Positions 4,951-6,637 of a stretch of DNA of 6,637 nucleotides are shown here, in pieces. The stretch is from Candidatus Aenigmatarchaeota archaeon. GTDB taxonomy: Archaea > Aenigmatarchaeota > Aenigmatarchaeia > QMZP01. A program made the position numbers and the translations under genes. Location: assembly GCA_030672315.1 (NCBI GenBank), contig DAOVGQ010000063.1:1-6637 (forward strand), written 5' to 3'. Numbering within the stretch: the first letter of the stretch is position 1; the number at the start of each line of letters is the position of its first letter. The notes below the pieces were generated by a model. The model saw nothing but the letters and a program-made list of their open reading frames with translations, did no database searches and was not told the DNA's origin.

Positions 4951-6609
4951 CTAGTATTCAGGCATGCCGCCGGGCATGCCCCCGCCCGGGGGCATGGGCG
5001 GGCCGCCCCCGCCAGAAGAGCCTCCCGAGGATATCATGTCATCTATCCTGAGTATCATCTCAGCGGCCTCGCCCGCACTCTTTATGGCCTGGAGCTTTAT
5101 CTTGAGCGGCTCTATAACCCCGGCCCGGATTGTGTCGTGAATCTTTCCTGTAAACACATCGAGCCCTGTGTTCACGAGCTTCTTGTCGTGCTCGGCCCTC
5201 AGGTTGGCGAGCTTGTCTATGGGGTCAAGGCCCGCATTCTCGGCCAGGGCCCTTGGTATCACCTCTATGGCCTCTGCAAAGGCATTTACAGCAAGCTGCT
5301 CCCTTCCCTGGAAGCTGTCCGCATACTTCCTGAGGTGCCTTGCCACTTCGATTTCTGTGGCCCCGCCTCCGGCAACAGCCTTCTTGAGCTCAAGGGCTGC
5401 AGCAACCCCCTTGACAGCGTCCTGCATGGCCCTCTCGACCTCATCGATTACGTGCTCTGTTCCTCCCCTTATCAGTATGGTCACTGCCTTGGGGGTCTTG
5501 CACTCCTCAACGAATATCATTTCGTCCCCTGCTACCTTTCTCTCTGCAACAATGCCCGCATATCCCAGGTCATCCTTGCCTAGTTCGTTGAGGTTTGTTA
5601 CTATCTTTGCACCGGTTGCCCTTGAGAGTGCTTCCATGTCAGACTTCTTGACCCTCCTGGCTTCCAGGATGCCTGCATGAGAGAGGTAGTGCTGGGCACT
5701 GTCATCTATCCCCTTCAGGCAGAAGACAGCAGAGGCCCCGGACTTGGCTACCTTGTCCACCATATCCCTGAGCATCTTCTCCTCCTGCTCGAGGAACATC
5801 TGGAACTTGTCAGGGGAGTCGATGTTTATCTTGGCATCGCCCTCAAGACTCTTGACCTCGAGGGCACAGTCCACCAGGGCAATACTTGCCTTACCAACCT
5901 TCTTGGGCATGCCCGAGTGGACGACCTCCTTGTCTATAAGTATGCCGTTTATCAGCTGTGTGTCATTTATCGAGCCCCCTGCCTTCTTCTCTATCTTTAT
6001 GTTGTCTGTGTCGAGCTCGAGGCTGCCTTCCTTTACCTCAGCAACCTTCTTTACAGCCCTGACCCCTATCTCGGCCAGCTCCCTGGAGGCCTTCTCAGCA
6101 GACTTGCCGGCCATGGCTGTCTCGGCAATCTTGAGCAGCATGTCCTCGTCCTTGATGTCCACATCCACTGCTATGTCATTGAGAATGCCCAGTGCCTTGG
6201 ACTTGGCCATCCTGAACCCCTTGGTTATCACAGTGGGGTGTATCTCCTGGTCCAGCAGGCCCTCTGCCTTCTTGAGCAGCTCTCCTGCAAAGACAACCGC
6301 AGTGGTCGTGCCGTCACCAACAGCTTCGTCCTGGGTCTTGGCGACCTCCACCATCATCTTTGCAGAGGGGTGCTCTATCTGCATCTCATTGAGTATGGTC
6401 GCCCCGTCATTCGTTATGACCACGTCTCCCAGGGAGTCCACAAGCATCTTGTCCATTCCCTTGGGGCCAAGTGTGGTCTTGACTGTATCCGCAACAGCCC
6501 TTGCTGCTGCTATGTTCATCCTCTGGGCATCCTTGCCCCTGCTCCTCAGAGTTCCCTCTGGGAGTATCAGTATCGGCTGTCCGCCAGCCTGTGCCATTCC
6601 GTTTGTCAT
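4951..6609 (-). CDS. ths: Thermosome subunit (group II chaperonin, CCT/TriC-type)
   Basis: This is an ATP-driven cytosolic folding chaperone that forms a double-ring complex with a built-in lid. The 552 residues match the usual full length. Equatorial and intermediate domain motifs are all present: [11 protein letters not shown] (46-56), ITNDGATIL (65-73), GDGTTTAV (98-105), the conserved Asp397 in AMQDAVKG, and [10 protein letters not shown] (414-423). The apical and lid region lies at about 215-370. The C-terminus is a Gly/Pro/Met tail ending [10 protein letters not shown], common in archaeal thermosomes. The ATG at 6609 is fixed by a very good ribosome binding site, GAGGTGAT, 4 nt upstream. 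The five-residue lead MTNGM could alternatively begin at Met5, but the ribosome site favours Met1. Thermosome genes are often duplicated into alpha/beta paralogues; which one this is cannot be told here. Its promoter probably lies beyond the right edge. No functional tie to the pilus genes is evident. Confidence 0.98.
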   Translation of the reverse strand: MTNGMAQAGGQPILILPEGTLRSRGKDAQRMNIAAARAVADTVKTTLGPKGMDKMLVDSLGDVVITNDGATILNEMQIEHPSAKMMVEVAKTQDEAVGDGTTTAVVFAGELLKKAEGLLDQEIHPTVITKGFRMAKSKALGILNDIAVDVDIKDEDMLLKIAETAMAGKSAEKASRELAEIGVRAVKKVAEVKEGSLELDTDNIKIEKKAGGSINDTQLINGILIDKEVVHSGMPKKVGKASIALVDCALEVKSLEGDAKINIDSPDKFQMFLEQEEKMLRDMVDKVAKSGASAVFCLKGIDDSAQHYLSHAGILEARRVKKSDMEALSRATGAKIVTNLNELGKDDLGYAGIVAERKVAGDEMIFVEECKTPKAVTILIRGGTEHVIDEVERAMQDAVKGVAAALELKKAVAGGGATEIEVARHLRKYADSFQGREQLAVNAFAEAIEVIPRALAENAGLDPIDKLANLRAEHDKKLVNTGLDVFTGKIHDTIRAGVIEPLKIKLQAIKSAGEAAEMILRIDDMISSGGSSGGGGPPMPPGGGMPGGMPEY

Positions 6610-6613
6610 TCAA

Positions 6614-6621
6614 ATCACCTC
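6614..6621 (-). promoter_or_regulatory. Ribosome binding site of the thermosome gene
   Basis: GAGGTGAT, read on the minus strand, is an eight-base match to the archaeal anti-Shine-Dalgarno complement GGAGGTGAT. It lies 4 nt before the ATG at 6609 and decides Met1 over Met5. Confidence 0.88.
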
Positions 6622-6637
6622 TTTTATATGAAACCGT

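Noticed and set aside
6621..6630. CATATAAAAG as a TATA box for the thermosome gene.
   Set aside because: Transcription from it would start at about 6600, inside the gene, and would leave out the near-perfect ribosome site. The real promoter is probably beyond the right edge.
5744..6631. A long open frame on the plus strand opposite the thermosome gene, with other long plus-strand frames at 4945-5583 and 5168-5680.
   Set aside because: They lie antisense to a fully conserved chaperonin gene, give low-complexity Ser/Leu/Ala-rich products, and are explained by the codon bias of the real gene.
1..6637. CRISPR array, toxin-antitoxin pair or defence genes.
   Set aside because: No spaced direct repeats were seen, and none of the gene products resembles a known defence or toxin family.

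Overview
The window reads as archaeal DNA. It carries a group II chaperonin (thermosome), an archaeal-type secretion/pilus ATPase with its membrane platform protein, and small secreted proteins with pilin-like N-termini. Several TATA boxes of the form TTTATATA lie about 23-26 nt before an ATG, and where Shine-Dalgarno sites occur they match GGAGGTGAT. Arginine is coded mostly by AGG/AGA. The pilin start (MKGITPII, then a hydrophobic helix) and the make-up of the cluster resemble what is seen in DPANN-type lineages. That placement is an inference from style, not a phylogenetic result.

All seven protein genes are on the minus strand, so the transcribed order runs from high to low coordinates. 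(1) Thermosome subunit, 6609-4951. (2) A 154-residue coiled-coil protein of no recognised family, 4849-4385. (3) A cysteine-rich pilin/archaellin-like protein, 4337-3873. (4) A 280-bp gap, 3593-3872, that contains a series of hairpins and may encode a small RNA on the plus strand. (5) Two membrane-anchored pilin-like proteins, 3592-2966 and 2915-2493. (6) A FlaI/GspE-type ATPase, 2488-686. (7) The N-terminal 227 codons of a FlaJ/TadC-type platform protein, running off the left edge at base 1.

From the coiled-coil gene onward this looks like an archaeal type IV pilus-like (type IV filament) locus: major subunit, minor pilin-like subunits, extension ATPase and platform. No archaellum-specific gene (FlaH/ArlH, FlaF/G or FlaC/D/E) is recognisable here, so an adhesion or secretion pilus is favoured over an archaellum. 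The window is cut, so this is not proven. The chaperonin is probably a housekeeping neighbour.

Transcription seems split into several units. The coiled-coil gene and the two minor pilin-like genes each have a TATA box at the distance expected for a leaderless mRNA. The major pilin has a TATA box further upstream plus a strong Shine-Dalgarno site. The ATPase and platform genes follow with almost no spacing and probably share the transcript that starts at 2915. The most intriguing part is 3593-3872. Four hairpins on the plus strand end in a terminator-like stem plus T6, downstream of a near-palindromic TATA box that may also drive the divergent minus-strand gene.
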